From contig NZ_CP058335.1 in the NCBI RefSeq assembly GCF_013391105.1, positions 3,682,576-3,746,575 of the forward strand: a stretch of 64,000 bases of DNA, in the 5' to 3' direction. Each line of letters starts with the position of its first letter. Position 1 is the first letter of the stretch. The stretch comes from Natronomonas salina. GTDB taxonomy: Archaea > Halobacteriota > Halobacteria > Halobacteriales > Haloarculaceae. The position numbers and the translations under genes were made by a program. The notes under the pieces are model-generated. The model worked only from the letters and a program-made list of their open reading frames with translations, was not told the origin of the DNA and ran no database searches. Positions 23,251-32,678 of the stretch are shown here, piece after piece.

Positions 23251-23547
23251 ATGCCCGACGACCCGTCGAACACCCTGGAGGAGTGGAAGGAGGAGCTACA
23301 GGCGGAACACGAGGACGCGATCGAGAACCCGGACCCGGAGGCCGACCACCGCATCGAGGGCGTCGCCCAGGTCAACTACCGCGTGTACTTCCAGTACAGC
23401 GAGGCGACCGGCGACCTCGAGCGCGACCGGACCGAGCAGGTCGACGACCTGACCGACCCGGAGCTCCTGTCGTGCGCCTGCGGCGTCCGCGGCATGTCCC
23501 GCGAGGAGGCTCGGCGGCACGTCGAAGCCGCCCGCTCGGACCCGTAG
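23251..23547 (+). CDS. Hypothetical haloarchaeal protein
   Basis: 98-aa acidic soluble protein. It has two cysteines close together (LLSCACGVRG) and a middle portion with VNYRVYFQYSEATGDLERD, suggestive of a short beta hairpin. A conserved-looking helix SREEARRHVEAAR ends the protein. It is divergent from the DUF389 gene with 144 bp between starts. No family function can be assigned. Confidence 0.65.
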   Translation: MPDDPSNTLEEWKEELQAEHEDAIENPDPEADHRIEGVAQVNYRVYFQYSEATGDLERDRTEQVDDLTDPELLSCACGVRGMSREEARRHVEAARSDP

Positions 23548-23675
23548 CTCGTCCCATCGGACCGTTCGCCCGACGGGACGACCGTTACTCTCCGGCAGGT
23601 TCCCGACCGTTCGGGACCAACTCATCAGCTGTTCCGACCACGAAATTTATGCGAGGTGGCCGGAAGGGCCCCTGT

Positions 23676-24773
23676 ATGAACGAGAAGCGGTTGCTCGTCG
23701 CGGTCTTCGGGGTGGCGGTGGCGGCGGTCATCTCCTACGTGGCCTACCGGTTCATCGCAGCGCTCACGGTCTCGGTCTTCCTCTACTACTCGACGCGTCG
23801 CTTCTTCAAGTACCTCGGGAAGCTCCGGCTGCCGCGGCGGGTCCGGGCGGTGACGGTCATCTCGTTCCTGGCGGTACCGCTCGTCCTGCTACTCAGCTAC
23901 ACCGTCGTCCTGGTCGTAGTGGAGGTCAGGGAATTCGTCACCGAGTACCCGGTCGTCGACATCGCCGCCGAGAACGTCCCCTGGTTCGAGGGCATGGGCG
24001 GCCTCCCCGAACTCACGGCCGCCGGGCTCTTCGACGCCTACCAGTCCGGGCAACTCGACCCCTTCATCGACTTCGCGACCCAGAACGCGACGTTCCTCAC
24101 CGAGACGCTCTCCAGTTTCCTGCTGAACCTCCTCATCGTGATGGTGGTCACCTACTACCTGCTCATCGACGGCGACCGGATCCGCGGGTGGCTGCTCCGG
24201 TTCGACGACGACGCCATCGTCCGGGAGTACCTCGAGGCGGTCGACCGGGAGCTGGAGGCGGTGCTGTTCGGCAACCTCCTGAACGTCATCGCGGTCTCGA
24301 TCATCGCCATCGTCGCCTACACCGGGTACAACGCGATGGTCCCGGTCGGCGCTCGGGTCCCGTACCCCGCCCTCGCCGGCGCCCTCACCGGCATCGCGAG
24401 CCTCATCCCGGTCGTCGGGATGAAGATCGTCTACGTCCCGCTCGGCGGCATCGCCGCGCTCCCGGGCTTCCTGGAGTCGAACCCCCAGCTGGCGGTGTAC
24501 GTCGTCGGGTTCGTCCTCGTCGCGGTCGTCGTCGTGGACACCATCCCGGACCTCATCCTCCGGCCGTACTTCAGCGGCGAGACGACCCACGTCGGCCTGC
24601 TGATGCTCGCGTACATCTTCGGGCCGGTGGTCTTCGGCTTCCACGGGCTCTTCCTGGCACCGATCCTCCTGGTGGTCGGGCTCACCTTCGCCGACACGGC
24701 GCTGCCGCGGCTGCTCGGCGCCGACCCGGACGAGGGGCTCCCCCGGGACCAGCTCCGGCTCGACGACTTCTGA
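23676..24773 (+). CDS. AI-2E family transporter (UPF0118-like permease)
   Basis: 365-aa membrane protein of the AI-2E/PerM exporter family. Predicted helices: two near the N-terminus (residues ~5-50), one at ~63-85, and four to five in the C-terminal half, with the family signatures LLNLLIVMVVTYYLLIDGDRIR, AVLFGNLLNVIAVSIIAIVAY and ALTGIASLIPVVGMKIVYVPLG, plus DTIPDLILRPYFSGETTHVGLLML near the C-terminus. A TATA-like aaatttatg at 23643-23651 lies about 29 bp upstream of the ATG. Family members are proposed to export signal molecules or sodium; the substrate here is unknown. Confidence 0.9.
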   Translation: MNEKRLLVAVFGVAVAAVISYVAYRFIAALTVSVFLYYSTRRFFKYLGKLRLPRRVRAVTVISFLAVPLVLLLSYTVVLVVVEVREFVTEYPVVDIAAENVPWFEGMGGLPELTAAGLFDAYQSGQLDPFIDFATQNATFLTETLSSFLLNLLIVMVVTYYLLIDGDRIRGWLLRFDDDAIVREYLEAVDRELEAVLFGNLLNVIAVSIIAIVAYTGYNAMVPVGARVPYPALAGALTGIASLIPVVGMKIVYVPLGGIAALPGFLESNPQLAVYVVGFVLVAVVVVDTIPDLILRPYFSGETTHVGLLMLAYIFGPVVFGFHGLFLAPILLVVGLTFADTALPRLLGADPDEGLPRDQLRLDDF

Positions 24774-24785
24774 CGGCGACCGGAT

Positions 24786-25100
24786 TCAGCCGTCCATGCT
24801 CGTCTCCAGTTCGACCAGCTGGTCGACGAGGTCCTCGACGTCGCCCTTCGTCTCCCCGGCGTCGCGCGAGTCGTCGCCGACGGCGAACCCGACCCAGCCG
24901 TCGTCGACGCCCGTGACGAGGTCGCCGGGGACGTGGACGTCGAGTTGCTCCGGCGATTCCCCCTCCGGGAGCCTGGTCTTCGCGTACCCGGACCAGACGG
25001 TGTCGCCGTCCACGTCGTCGTCTGCCGCGTAGACGTGGCACTGGTGGCCCTCGTACTCCCAGGATTCGACCGGGTCGTCGTCGCGGTCAGGTGTCTCCAT
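24786..25100 (-). CDS. Hypothetical haloarchaeal protein
   Basis: 104-aa acidic protein with a beta-rich middle (GHQCHVYAADDDVDGDTVWS, PEQLDVHVPGDLVTGVDDGW, VGFAVGDDSRDAGETKGD) and a C-terminal helix (VEDLVDQLVELETSMDG). No catalytic motif is visible. It is convergent with the AI-2E transporter gene (12 bp) and divergent from the SDR gene at 25259. Function unknown. Confidence 0.6.
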   Translation of the reverse strand: METPDRDDDPVESWEYEGHQCHVYAADDDVDGDTVWSGYAKTRLPEGESPEQLDVHVPGDLVTGVDDGWVGFAVGDDSRDAGETKGDVEDLVDQLVELETSMDG

Positions 25101-25258
25101 ACCCGACCGTACGGGCGGGACCGCGGAGTGATTTTGGGTCGGTCCGGAAGGGACGAAACGGCCGGCCCGGCCGACGGCCGCCCCCGACCCGGGTTAGCCC
25201 GGCTTACGTTCCCTAACGAACCTATAACGAAAGACGTGCCGGGCGGAGCTTTTCGTCC

Positions 25259-26092
25259 ATGGATTCTCCGACGGTGCTCATCACCGGCTGTGGGACCGGC
25301 ATCGGCCACGCGACAGCGAGAGCCTTCGAGGAGGCCGGCTGGGAGGTGTACGCCACCGACCCCGACCCGGAGGCGTTGACAGACCTCGAGGAGGCGGGCT
25401 GTACCACGGCCAAACTCGACGTCACGTCGGCGGAGGACGCCGAAGCGGTCGTCGAAGCGATGCTCGACGAGCACGGCCGCATCGACTGCCTGTACAACAA
25501 CACCGGCTACGGACAGCTCGGCCCCGTCGAGGAGGTGCCGACCGACGAACTGCGCGAGCAACTCGACGTGAACTTCCTCGGCCAGCACCGGCTCGTCAGG
25601 GCCGTCCTCCCCCACATGCGCGAGCAGGGGGAGGGGACCATCGTCAACATGGCCAGCATCTACGGCCGGACCGTCTTCCCGGGGCAGGGCGCCTACGCCA
25701 GCTCGAAGTGGGCCGTCGAGGCGCTGACCGACACCCTCCGCGTCGAGGTCGACGACTACGGTATCGACGTCGTGACGATCGAACCGGGGCCGGTCGAGAC
25801 CGAGTTCGGCGAGCGCGCCCTTGAGACGAAGGAGGACCTCGAGACGACGGACGCCTACGACTGGTTCTACCGGATGTACGACGAGAAGCGCTACGACCGC
25901 CGGTTCATCGACCGCGGAATCGGCTACGTCCAGCCCGAGCGGGTCGCCGAGGTCGTCGTCGAGGCCGCGGAGAGCGAGGACCCGCAACGGCGGTACGTCG
26001 TCGGCCCGTGGAAGGCGCTCGTCTACCTCGGCTACGTCGTTCCGGACTCGGTCCGCGACAGGGTATACGGGCTCCTCAAGCGATTCCTGTAA
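25259..26092 (+). CDS. Short-chain dehydrogenase/reductase
   Basis: 277-aa classical SDR. The cofactor motif is ITGCGTGIGHATA near the N-terminus, followed by CLYNNTGYGQLGP (NNxG) and the catalytic Ser-Tyr-Lys set in NMASIYGRTVFPGQGAYASSK. The C-terminal extension (DWFYRMYDEKRYDRRFIDRG and PERVAEVVVEAAESE) is longer than in FabG-type SDRs and resembles the broad-substrate group that reduces or oxidises lipid or steroid-like alcohols. A TATA-like cctataacg at about 25220 is upstream. The substrate is unknown. Confidence 0.88.
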   Translation: MDSPTVLITGCGTGIGHATARAFEEAGWEVYATDPDPEALTDLEEAGCTTAKLDVTSAEDAEAVVEAMLDEHGRIDCLYNNTGYGQLGPVEEVPTDELREQLDVNFLGQHRLVRAVLPHMREQGEGTIVNMASIYGRTVFPGQGAYASSKWAVEALTDTLRVEVDDYGIDVVTIEPGPVETEFGERALETKEDLETTDAYDWFYRMYDEKRYDRRFIDRGIGYVQPERVAEVVVEAAESEDPQRRYVVGPWKALVYLGYVVPDSVRDRVYGLLKRFL

Positions 26093-26689
26093 CCGGTCGG
26101 ACCGCCGTGATTTGACGACATTGTAGAACGAGAGTGCGGTGCCCGACGGTGACAGGAACACCGCATGGGACGGTGACGAGTCGCCCCGGAGGGCCCGCCA
26201 CGGGCTGGCGGACCCGACGTGGCCTCTCCGCTGATCGTATCGGTGTCTTTCCTGGGGTGGTATCACCTCCGTCGAGCTCCGGGTTCGCCGGGTCGAAGGC
26301 CCGGACTACGTCAGTGGTTGTTCACCGGAACGGGAAAATCGTCCCTAATATCGACATTAACGCCCTATTGGACAACATATGAATACGAAATAGGGGTTCT
26401 GAAAGGTGACGTGCTTGGAGATATAGGTGAAAAAAGTGCATGAATATTTCGTACTCTCGGTAACGAGTGACGACTTACTGTCTCTCTAGTTTTCGGTTTA
26501 GGAGTATCAACGAACCTAAACGAACGACGAACGTCCAGGACGAGGCACGAGAAACCGTCGACCATTGGGTGCGCATCGAACGTCTCTGATGAGAGTGTCC
26601 GTTCGTACACTAATCTATTCGAGTTCAGAATAATTGCCCGATTCGTCGGCTACTATATTGTGTGTTTCAATGTCTCTCGCGTAGAAGAC
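26093..26689. other. Long AT-rich intergenic region upstream of glnA
   Basis: About 600 bp without a supported gene, far longer than the usual gap here. From about 26330 on it becomes markedly AT-rich. It holds a small hairpin ccggg-7nt-cccgg (26288-26304), an inverted repeat ccctatt/aataggg (26363-26395), and short AT-rich boxes, including actatatt at 26651-26658, which suits the glnA promoter. Open frames of 74-82 codons here have compositions unlike local genes. It may contain control sites for nitrogen response or a non-coding RNA; neither is shown. Confidence 0.5.
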
Positions 26690-28045
26690 ATGGCAACCGA
26701 AAGCCTCACTCCGGACGAACAGGACGTACTCGACGAGATCGAGGAGAAGAACGTGGACTTCCTGCGGCTGCAGTTCATCGACATCCTCGGGACGATCAAG
26801 AACGTCTCCGTGCCGGCCGACCAGGCCGAGAAAGCGTTCACGGAGGGCATCTACTTCGACGGGTCCTCCATCGAGGGCTTCGTCCGCATCCAGGAATCCG
26901 ACATGCGGCTGAAGCCCGACCCGTCGACGTTCGCGGTCCTGCCGTGGCGGAAGCGCGAGGAGGGCGCCTCCGCGCGGATGATCTGTGACGTCTACAACAC
27001 CTCCACCGGCGAGCCCTTCGAGGGCGACCCGCGCTACGTCCTCAAGCAGGCGCTGCAGCGCGCCCACGACATGGGGTACCGGGTCAACGCGGGGCCGGAG
27101 CCGGAGTTCTTCCTCTTCGAGGAGGACGACGAGGGCCACGCAACCACCGAGTTCTCGGACTTCGGCGGCTACTTCGACCTGGCGCCGAAGGACCTCGCCT
27201 CCGACGTCCGCCGCGACATCATCTACGGCCTCGAGGAGATGGACTTCGAGGTGGAGGCGAGCCACCACGAGGTCGCAGAGGCCCAACACGAGATCGACTT
27301 CGAGTACGACGACGCGCTCACCACCGCCGACAACGTCGCCACCTTCCGCGCCGTCGTCCGTGCGATCGCGGCCCAGCACGACCTGCACGCGACGTTCATG
27401 CCGAAGCCGATCCCGAAGATCAACGGCTCCGGGATGCACACCCACCTGTCGCTGTTCACCGAGGACGGCGAGAACGCCTTCCACGACGGCGCCGACGAGT
27501 TCGACCTGAGCGACACCGCCCGCTCGTTCCTGGCGGGCGTCCTCGAGCACGCGCCGGCGATCACCGCCGTCGCCAACCCGACCGTGAACAGCTACAAGCG
27601 CCTCGTCCCCGGTTACGAGGCGCCGGTCTACATCGCGTGGTCCGACACCAACCGCTCGGCGCTGGTCCGCAAGCCGGCCGCGCGCGTCCCGGCCGCCAGC
27701 CGTATCGAGCTGCGGTCGCCGGACCCGTCGTGTAACCCCTACCTCGCCTTCGCGGCGATGATCCACGCCGGCCTCGACGGCATCGAGAACGACCTGACGT
27801 GTCCAGACCCGGTCCGGGAGAACATCTACGAATTCGACGAGCAGAAGCGCGAGGAGTACGGCATCGAGACGTTGCCGTCCAACCTCGGGCAGGCCGTCGA
27901 GGCACTCGAAGAAGACGAGGTCGTCTTCGACGCCCTCGGCGAGCACGTCGGCGAGAAGTTCGTCGAGGCCAAGGAGTCCGAGTTCCAGGAGTACCTGGTG
28001 GACGTCTCCGACTGGGAACTCGACCGCTACCTCGAGACCTTCTGA
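26690..28045 (+). CDS. glnA: Glutamine synthetase type I
   Basis: 451-aa GSI enzyme joining glutamate and ammonia with ATP to form glutamine, the entry point for ammonium. The family order is complete: beta-grasp domain ([20 protein letters not shown]), [19 protein letters not shown], catalytic [13 protein letters not shown] and [34 protein letters not shown] (metal and ATP), the glutamate loop [20 protein letters not shown] and [18 protein letters not shown]. Length and lack of a clear adenylylation loop fit the GSI-alpha form of archaea. The ATG at 26690 is preferred over 26660. A TATA-like box 35 bp upstream gives a short leader. Confidence 0.97.
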   Translation: MATESLTPDEQDVLDEIEEKNVDFLRLQFIDILGTIKNVSVPADQAEKAFTEGIYFDGSSIEGFVRIQESDMRLKPDPSTFAVLPWRKREEGASARMICDVYNTSTGEPFEGDPRYVLKQALQRAHDMGYRVNAGPEPEFFLFEEDDEGHATTEFSDFGGYFDLAPKDLASDVRRDIIYGLEEMDFEVEASHHEVAEAQHEIDFEYDDALTTADNVATFRAVVRAIAAQHDLHATFMPKPIPKINGSGMHTHLSLFTEDGENAFHDGADEFDLSDTARSFLAGVLEHAPAITAVANPTVNSYKRLVPGYEAPVYIAWSDTNRSALVRKPAARVPAASRIELRSPDPSCNPYLAFAAMIHAGLDGIENDLTCPDPVRENIYEFDEQKREEYGIETLPSNLGQAVEALEEDEVVFDALGEHVGEKFVEAKESEFQEYLVDVSDWELDRYLETF

Positions 28046-28179
28046 ACAGCCGGACCGGAACCGACCGCCACCGCCCGGGGCGGTTCTCCCCATATCCTCC
28101 CATGGGCGTCGAGCGCCGTTATCAGCCAGCGAAAACGGGGGTGCTGGTTTATACGTTCGGGGTGTCTAGGGGATAGTAG

Positions 28180-28803
28180 ATGAGTAGTTCCCGGGGCTGC
28201 CGCGAGGAGGCGTCGATCGCCGTCGAGCCGCCGGCGAACGTCCTCTGCCGTGCGCCGTCGTTCAGCCAGGGCGCCACCGAGATCTGCCCCGGTCTCGCAG
28301 GCGGCGACCGGAACCTGCTGCTCGTGTCGCTGTCGGGGAACCCCGAGCGGCGCCTCGAGGCCTGGAAGCGCCAGGGGGACCTGCCCCGGAACGTCGCCGT
28401 GCTGTCCGTCGAGCAGTCCCGCGGCGCCGCCGCGGCCGGCGGGTCCACCGGGGTCACCCGCGGCCCCGGCGGCTCGACGATCTCGACGGCGACCGTCTCG
28501 GAACCCGGCGACCTCACCGGCATCGGGATCAAGGTCAACCAGTGTCTGTCGGCCTGGGAGGACGACGACGTCGGGACCGACGTCTGCTTCGACAGCGTGA
28601 CGACGCTGCTGCAGTACGTCGACACCCGCCGGGTGTTCCGGTTCCTGCACGTCCTCACACGACGCGTCCAGAGCGTCGGCGCGCTGGCCCACTACCACGT
28701 CGACCCCGGCGCCCACGACGAGCAGACGCTCGCGACGATCGAGGGCGTCTTCTCGGACGTCTTCGAGTACGACGAGGCCACCGAGAGCTGGACGGAGTTC
28801 TGA
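28180..28803 (+). CDS. Haloarchaeal protein, RecA-fold-like (DUF7504-like)
   Basis: 207-aa protein belonging to a haloarchaeal family recalled as DUF7504 (number not checked). The pattern NLLLVSLSGNPERRLEAWKR, VAVLSVEQSR, TDVCFDSVTTLLQYVDTRRV and FRFLHVLTRRVQSVGALAHYHVDPGAHDEQT looks like a degenerate RecA/KaiC-type fold with a kept Walker-B-like strand but no Walker A motif, so ATP hydrolysis is unlikely. Members are often encoded near sensory or regulatory genes. A TATA-like tttatac (28148-28154) lies about 29 bp upstream of the ATG, fitting leaderless initiation. Confidence 0.7.
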   Translation: MSSSRGCREEASIAVEPPANVLCRAPSFSQGATEICPGLAGGDRNLLLVSLSGNPERRLEAWKRQGDLPRNVAVLSVEQSRGAAAAGGSTGVTRGPGGSTISTATVSEPGDLTGIGIKVNQCLSAWEDDDVGTDVCFDSVTTLLQYVDTRRVFRFLHVLTRRVQSVGALAHYHVDPGAHDEQTLATIEGVFSDVFEYDEATESWTEF

Positions 28804-28825
28804 GGTCTGTTCCTCGCGACGACGG

Positions 28826-30154
28826 TCAACGACCGATCAGACGCATCCGGACCGGGTCGCGCGGGTGCATCGTCAGCGACGGCCGGAGTTCGAGCGGGCC
28901 GTCGTCGACGCGCTCCAGTTCGAACCGGCTGGCCACCGTCGCGAGGATGAGCTTCGACTCCAGCAGCGAGAACTGCTTGCCGATGCAGATCCTGGGACCG
29001 CCGCCGAACGGGAAGAACGCGAACCGGTGGCGGTCCTCGGTCCGGTCGTCGAGCCACCGGTCGGGGTCGAACGCCTCGGGGTCGTCGTACCACCGGTCGC
29101 TGCGGTGGACGACCCACTGCGGGAGCATGCAGAGGGCGTCCGCCGGCACGTCGTAGCCGCCCAGTCTGACTCCCTCGGTGGACTCGCGGAACATCGTGTA
29201 CACCGGCGGATACAGCCGCAGCGATTCGTCGAGGACCGCGTCCGCGAACTCGAGGCGCGGAACGTCCTCGAAGGTCGGGTCGTCGCCGCAGACGTGGTCG
29301 AGTTCGGCGTAGAGTCGCCGCCGGTCATCGGGGTTCCGGTCGAGCAGGAAGAACGTGTAGGTGAGCGCCAGCGCGGTCGTGTCGTGGCCCGCGAGCAGCA
29401 TCGTGACGAGCTCGTCGCGGAGCTGGCGGTCGGTCTGCTCGCCGTGCTCCTGGGCGCGCAGCAGAACAGACAGCAGGTCGTCGCCGGCGAGGTCCCGGCG
29501 CCGCCGCTCGGCGACGATATCGTCGAGGATCGACTCCAGGGTGTCGAGCGCGTCGCGGAAGGCGCGGTTCTCGTCGGTCGGCAGCCAGCTCGGCAGGAGG
29601 AACCGTCGGGCGTCCGGCTCGAAGCGCGCGCCGAGCGGTTCGAGGGCCGTCTGTATCTCCGCGGTGGTCGCGTCGTCGAGCGTGGCGCCGAACATGGCGT
29701 CGGCGATGACCGTCACGGTCAGCGACGCCAGTTCCTCGCGGACGTCGACCACGTCGCCCGGTTCCCAGTCGGCGACGTGTCGCTCGGCCAGTTCCACCAT
29801 CCGCTCTGCGAGTCCCGCGATGCGCTGCGGACGGAACGCCTCGCCGGCGAGGTCCCGCTGCCGTCGCCAGTCCGCGCCCTCGCTCAACAGCAGGCCGTTC
29901 CCCAGCAGGTCCTCGATGGCGTCGTCGCCGAAGACCGGCTTGCGGAAGGCGTCGGCCCGACCGACGAGCACGCGCTCGACGTCGGCGGGGTTCGTCAGCA
30001 TGTAGGTCCGCTGGCCGGCGAGGTCGAACGCCGCGACGTCGCCGTAGGCGCGACCGACGGCCGACATGAACGTGAACGGGTCGCGGGCGTACTGGTGGGT
30101 GTTGCCGAGCAGCGGCACCCCTTCGGGACCGGGCGGCCGGCCGTCTAGTGACAT
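28826..30154 (-). CDS. Cytochrome P450
   Basis: 442-aa soluble P450 mono-oxygenase without an N-terminal membrane anchor. All core motifs are present: I-helix oxygen-binding AGHDTTALA, K-helix ExxR (DESLRL), the PERF-like region FDPDRWLDDR, and the heme-thiolate loop FFPFGGGPRICIGKQF with the axial cysteine. The N-terminal DGRPPGPEGVPLLGNTHQY is typical of the family. The ATG at 30154 gives the normal length; longer frames upstream are not credible. No dedicated ferredoxin or reductase gene is adjacent. The substrate is unknown; haloarchaeal P450s of this type are often placed near terpenoid or fatty-acid genes, but none is seen here. Confidence 0.94.
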   Translation of the reverse strand: MSLDGRPPGPEGVPLLGNTHQYARDPFTFMSAVGRAYGDVAAFDLAGQRTYMLTNPADVERVLVGRADAFRKPVFGDDAIEDLLGNGLLLSEGADWRRQRDLAGEAFRPQRIAGLAERMVELAERHVADWEPGDVVDVREELASLTVTVIADAMFGATLDDATTAEIQTALEPLGARFEPDARRFLLPSWLPTDENRAFRDALDTLESILDDIVAERRRRDLAGDDLLSVLLRAQEHGEQTDRQLRDELVTMLLAGHDTTALALTYTFFLLDRNPDDRRRLYAELDHVCGDDPTFEDVPRLEFADAVLDESLRLYPPVYTMFRESTEGVRLGGYDVPADALCMLPQWVVHRSDRWYDDPEAFDPDRWLDDRTEDRHRFAFFPFGGGPRICIGKQFSLLESKLILATVASRFELERVDDGPLELRPSLTMHPRDPVRMRLIGR

Positions 30155-30302
30155 ACCGGTCGTACGCGCGCGACAGACGAATACTTCGGGGTGCCGCAAC
30201 CGGTTCCGGACGACACCCCTCTTAAGCCCCCGGGCATTCTGCCCAGAGACTTTATAGGGGTCTTGGGTTATCGTGGAGGCAAGGATCAAGTGTAACGAAT
30301 CG

Positions 30303-31400
30303 ATGACTAGAGAAGACTCACCATCCGACGACGCCCGAGACGAACCGGAGGACGTCGGCGGGTTCAGGTTCGGGATGGCGGACGGCTCCGGCGACCCGGA
30401 GGGCGACCGCGGGGGGGCTACCGACTCGAGGAGCTTCCTGGGGTTCGACTTCGGCCGCTGGCTCCGCGAGACGGACGTCCGTCCCTCCACAACGACGAAG
30501 CCGGACCCCGCCGAGACGACCGACGCGGACGTCGCCCGGGAGACTGCCGAAGCCGCCCCGACGTTCGAGGGGTTCGACTTCGCTCAGTGGATGGCCGACG
30601 CGGACGTCGGCCCCAGAAAGCCGCCGGAGGAACCGCGGGTCGTCGGCGCGACGCCGACGGCCGACCGCGCAGGGGTCTCCGGCCTGCTGGCCGCGCTCCC
30701 CTTCGCCGGCAGCGCCCCGGAGGACACCTACGAGGGCGGCTTCGACTTCGCCGAGTGGCTCGGCGAGGGCGACGCCGATCTCTACGAACCCGTCGACGTG
30801 GAACCGACGGCGACCACCGCCGCGACGCCGACGCCGGAGGCCTCGGCGACGGCGACCGCAGCGGCCGGCGGCAGCGGCGGCTTCGGCGAGACGCCGGAGT
30901 TCCCCGGCCCGCCCGGCGGCGGCATCTCCGACACCCCGCCGGTGAAACTCGCCGCGCTGGCGCTGTTCACCGCCGCCCTGGTGGCGGTCGCGCTGACGGC
31001 GGCCGGCGCCATCGCGCCGCTCGGTCCCGCCGACGGCTTCGGATCAGCGGGCGGCGGCGACGGCGGCGGCGCACAGGAACAGCCCGTCGGGACGAACAAC
31101 TCGACGGCGACGGATACGGACGATCAGACGCCGCAGGACACGCCGACCTCGACGCCGACCGACTCGGGATCCGCGACGCCTGAACCGACGGCGACACCGA
31201 CGGCGACGCCGACGCCGGAACCGACGCCGTCGGAGACGGCCACGCCGACGGAGTCGTCCACCGAGACACCGACGGAGACGGAGACCGCCACGCCGACCCC
31301 GACGGAGAACGGCAGCGACGACGGCAGCGGCGGGCTCCTGGACCCGATCTTCGGCGGCAGCAGTTCCAGCAGCAGCGACGACAGCCTCATCGACCTCTAG
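30303..31400 (+). CDS. Membrane protein with three GFDF repeats and Thr/Pro-rich exterior
   Basis: 365-aa protein of unknown function. A cytoplasmic N-terminal half of about 210 residues contains three copies of a 13-residue motif: GFDFGRWLRETDV (47-59), GFDFAQWMADADV (91-102, starting at the preceding G) and GFDFAEWLGEGDA (146-158). A fainter copy, GGFRFG, lies at 19-24. A single membrane helix follows at about 214-238 (VKLAALALFTAALVAVALTA). The outer part (about 265-350) is a TPTPT/ETPT repeat, a typical haloarchaeal surface linker that may be glycosylated, ending in a Ser/Asp tail. A TATA-like ctttatag (30250-30257) lies about 50 bp upstream, so a short leader is likely. Motif repeats suggest docking sites for a soluble partner. 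Confidence 0.7.
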   Translation: MTREDSPSDDARDEPEDVGGFRFGMADGSGDPEGDRGGATDSRSFLGFDFGRWLRETDVRPSTTTKPDPAETTDADVARETAEAAPTFEGFDFAQWMADADVGPRKPPEEPRVVGATPTADRAGVSGLLAALPFAGSAPEDTYEGGFDFAEWLGEGDADLYEPVDVEPTATTAATPTPEASATATAAAGGSGGFGETPEFPGPPGGGISDTPPVKLAALALFTAALVAVALTAAGAIAPLGPADGFGSAGGGDGGGAQEQPVGTNNSTATDTDDQTPQDTPTSTPTDSGSATPEPTATPTATPTPEPTPSETATPTESSTETPTETETATPTPTENGSDDGSGGLLDPIFGGSSSSSSDDSLIDL

Positions 31401-31476
31401 TCGGCGACGGCCCGTTCCCATCCTTCTCCCGGCCCCCTGCTCCGCCAGTTCCGTCAGTGATCCGGCGACCGCGCCG

Positions 31477-32268
31477 TCACTCCAGTCCGAGGTCGACGCT
31501 GAAGCTGTTACCCGGCCGTGGGACGCCTTTGACGGTGACCGTCTCGCCGGTCATGAACGCCGCGGCGTCACTGGCGAGGAACTGCACGACGTCGGCGATG
31601 TCCTCCGTGTGGCCGATACGTCGGTCGACCGTCTCGCGGGGCGGCATATCCTCGCTGTCGATGCCGAGGGTCTCGGCGACGCCGGGCGTCTGGATGAGCC
31701 CCGGGGCGACGCAGTTGACGCGGACGCCGTACTTCGACCACTCGGTCGCCAGCGTCTCGGTCAGCCGGATGATGGCGGCCTTCGAGGCGCTGTAGTGGCT
31801 CTCGTTCGGCGCGGCGTGCTGGCCGTTCACGCTGGACATGTTGACGATGCAGCCGCCGTCGTCCTCGCGCATGTACTCGCCGGCGGCCTGCGTGCAGTGG
31901 AAGGTGCCGTGGAGGTTGAGGTCGACGATGGACTTCCAGCCGTTCTCGGAGATGTCCTCGAAGGGGGCGACGAACTCGCCGCCGGCGTTGTTCACGAGGA
32001 GGTCGACGCCGCCGAACTCCTCGACGGTCGCCTCGACGAAGGCCTCGACCTCGTCGGGTTCGCGGACGTTGCACTCGACGGCCAGTGCGGTGCCGCCGTC
32101 CTCGCGGATGCCCTCTGCGACCGGGTCGACGCGGTCCTGCGACCGCGAGCAGATGGCGACGTTCGCGCCGTCGGCGGCGAGCCGCTCGGCGATGGTTCGA
32201 CCGATGCCCTGGGAGGCGCCGGTGACGATGGCGTTGCGACCGTCGACGCTGAACTGGTCGGTTGGCAT
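31477..32268 (-). CDS. Short-chain dehydrogenase/reductase (FabG-like)
   Basis: 263-aa classical SDR. Cofactor motif VTGASQGIGRTIAERLAADG, then CSRSQDR and CNVREPDEVE, LVNNAGGEFV (NNAG), the catalytic Ser-Tyr-Lys set in NMSSVNGQHAAPNESHYSASK, and VNCVAPGLIQTPG. The basic residues after the third strand suggest NADP(H). Likely a 3-oxoacyl reductase or similar; substrate unknown. The ATG at 32268 is chosen. It is convergent with the GFDF-repeat gene and divergent from the small membrane-protein gene. Confidence 0.9.
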   Translation of the reverse strand: MPTDQFSVDGRNAIVTGASQGIGRTIAERLAADGANVAICSRSQDRVDPVAEGIREDGGTALAVECNVREPDEVEAFVEATVEEFGGVDLLVNNAGGEFVAPFEDISENGWKSIVDLNLHGTFHCTQAAGEYMREDDGGCIVNMSSVNGQHAAPNESHYSASKAAIIRLTETLATEWSKYGVRVNCVAPGLIQTPGVAETLGIDSEDMPPRETVDRRIGHTEDIADVVQFLASDAAAFMTGETVTVKGVPRPGNSFSVDLGLE

Positions 32269-32430
32269 GTGTCGGCACGTCACCGTCGCGAACCAAGGGT
32301 CTACCGAAGCCGGTAGACCTGGCCCGCCGCTCCGCGACCCCGGGTGGCGCTGCGCTCCGAACGACGGTATCGACGACACGGCTCCCGTCGCGACCGAAAA
32401 CACGTTGGTGGCGCTCCGCGACGGGAAGGT

Positions 32431-32616
32431 ATGCCCGGTGTCGACGCGGACTCGGATCCGAGAGAGATCGCCACGTTCGTCCTCCCCGCCGGAGTCGGGA
32501 TCGGACTCGGCGTGTTCGTCGGCCTGCTCGTCGAGTCGCTGCTCGTCGCCGTCGTCCTCGGCGTCCTCGGCGCGACGGCCGGCCACGCGGTCGGGTACCT
32601 GCTGCTACGCGAGTAG
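32431..32616 (+). CDS. Small membrane protein, 61 aa
   Basis: 61-aa protein with a short charged N-terminus (MPGVDADSDPREIATFV) and two closely spaced hydrophobic helices with glycine-rich faces (LPAGVGIGLGVFVGLLVESL and LVAVVLGVLGATAGHAVGYL). Predicted to sit in the membrane as a hairpin. The ATG at 32431 is chosen over 32344 because the longer start adds an arginine-rich stretch unlike haloarchaeal proteins. Function unknown. Confidence 0.6.
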   Translation: MPGVDADSDPREIATFVLPAGVGIGLGVFVGLLVESLLVAVVLGVLGATAGHAVGYLLLRE

Positions 32617-32678
32617 CGGGACCGCAGTGCGGTCGCAGTATGAAGAGTCAAATCCGCTCGCCCGCCTACGCCGACCAA

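Noticed and set aside
26134..26610. Frames of 74-82 codons in the glnA upstream region
   Set aside because: No haloarchaeal acidic bias, no family pattern, overlapping on both strands; treated as non-coding.
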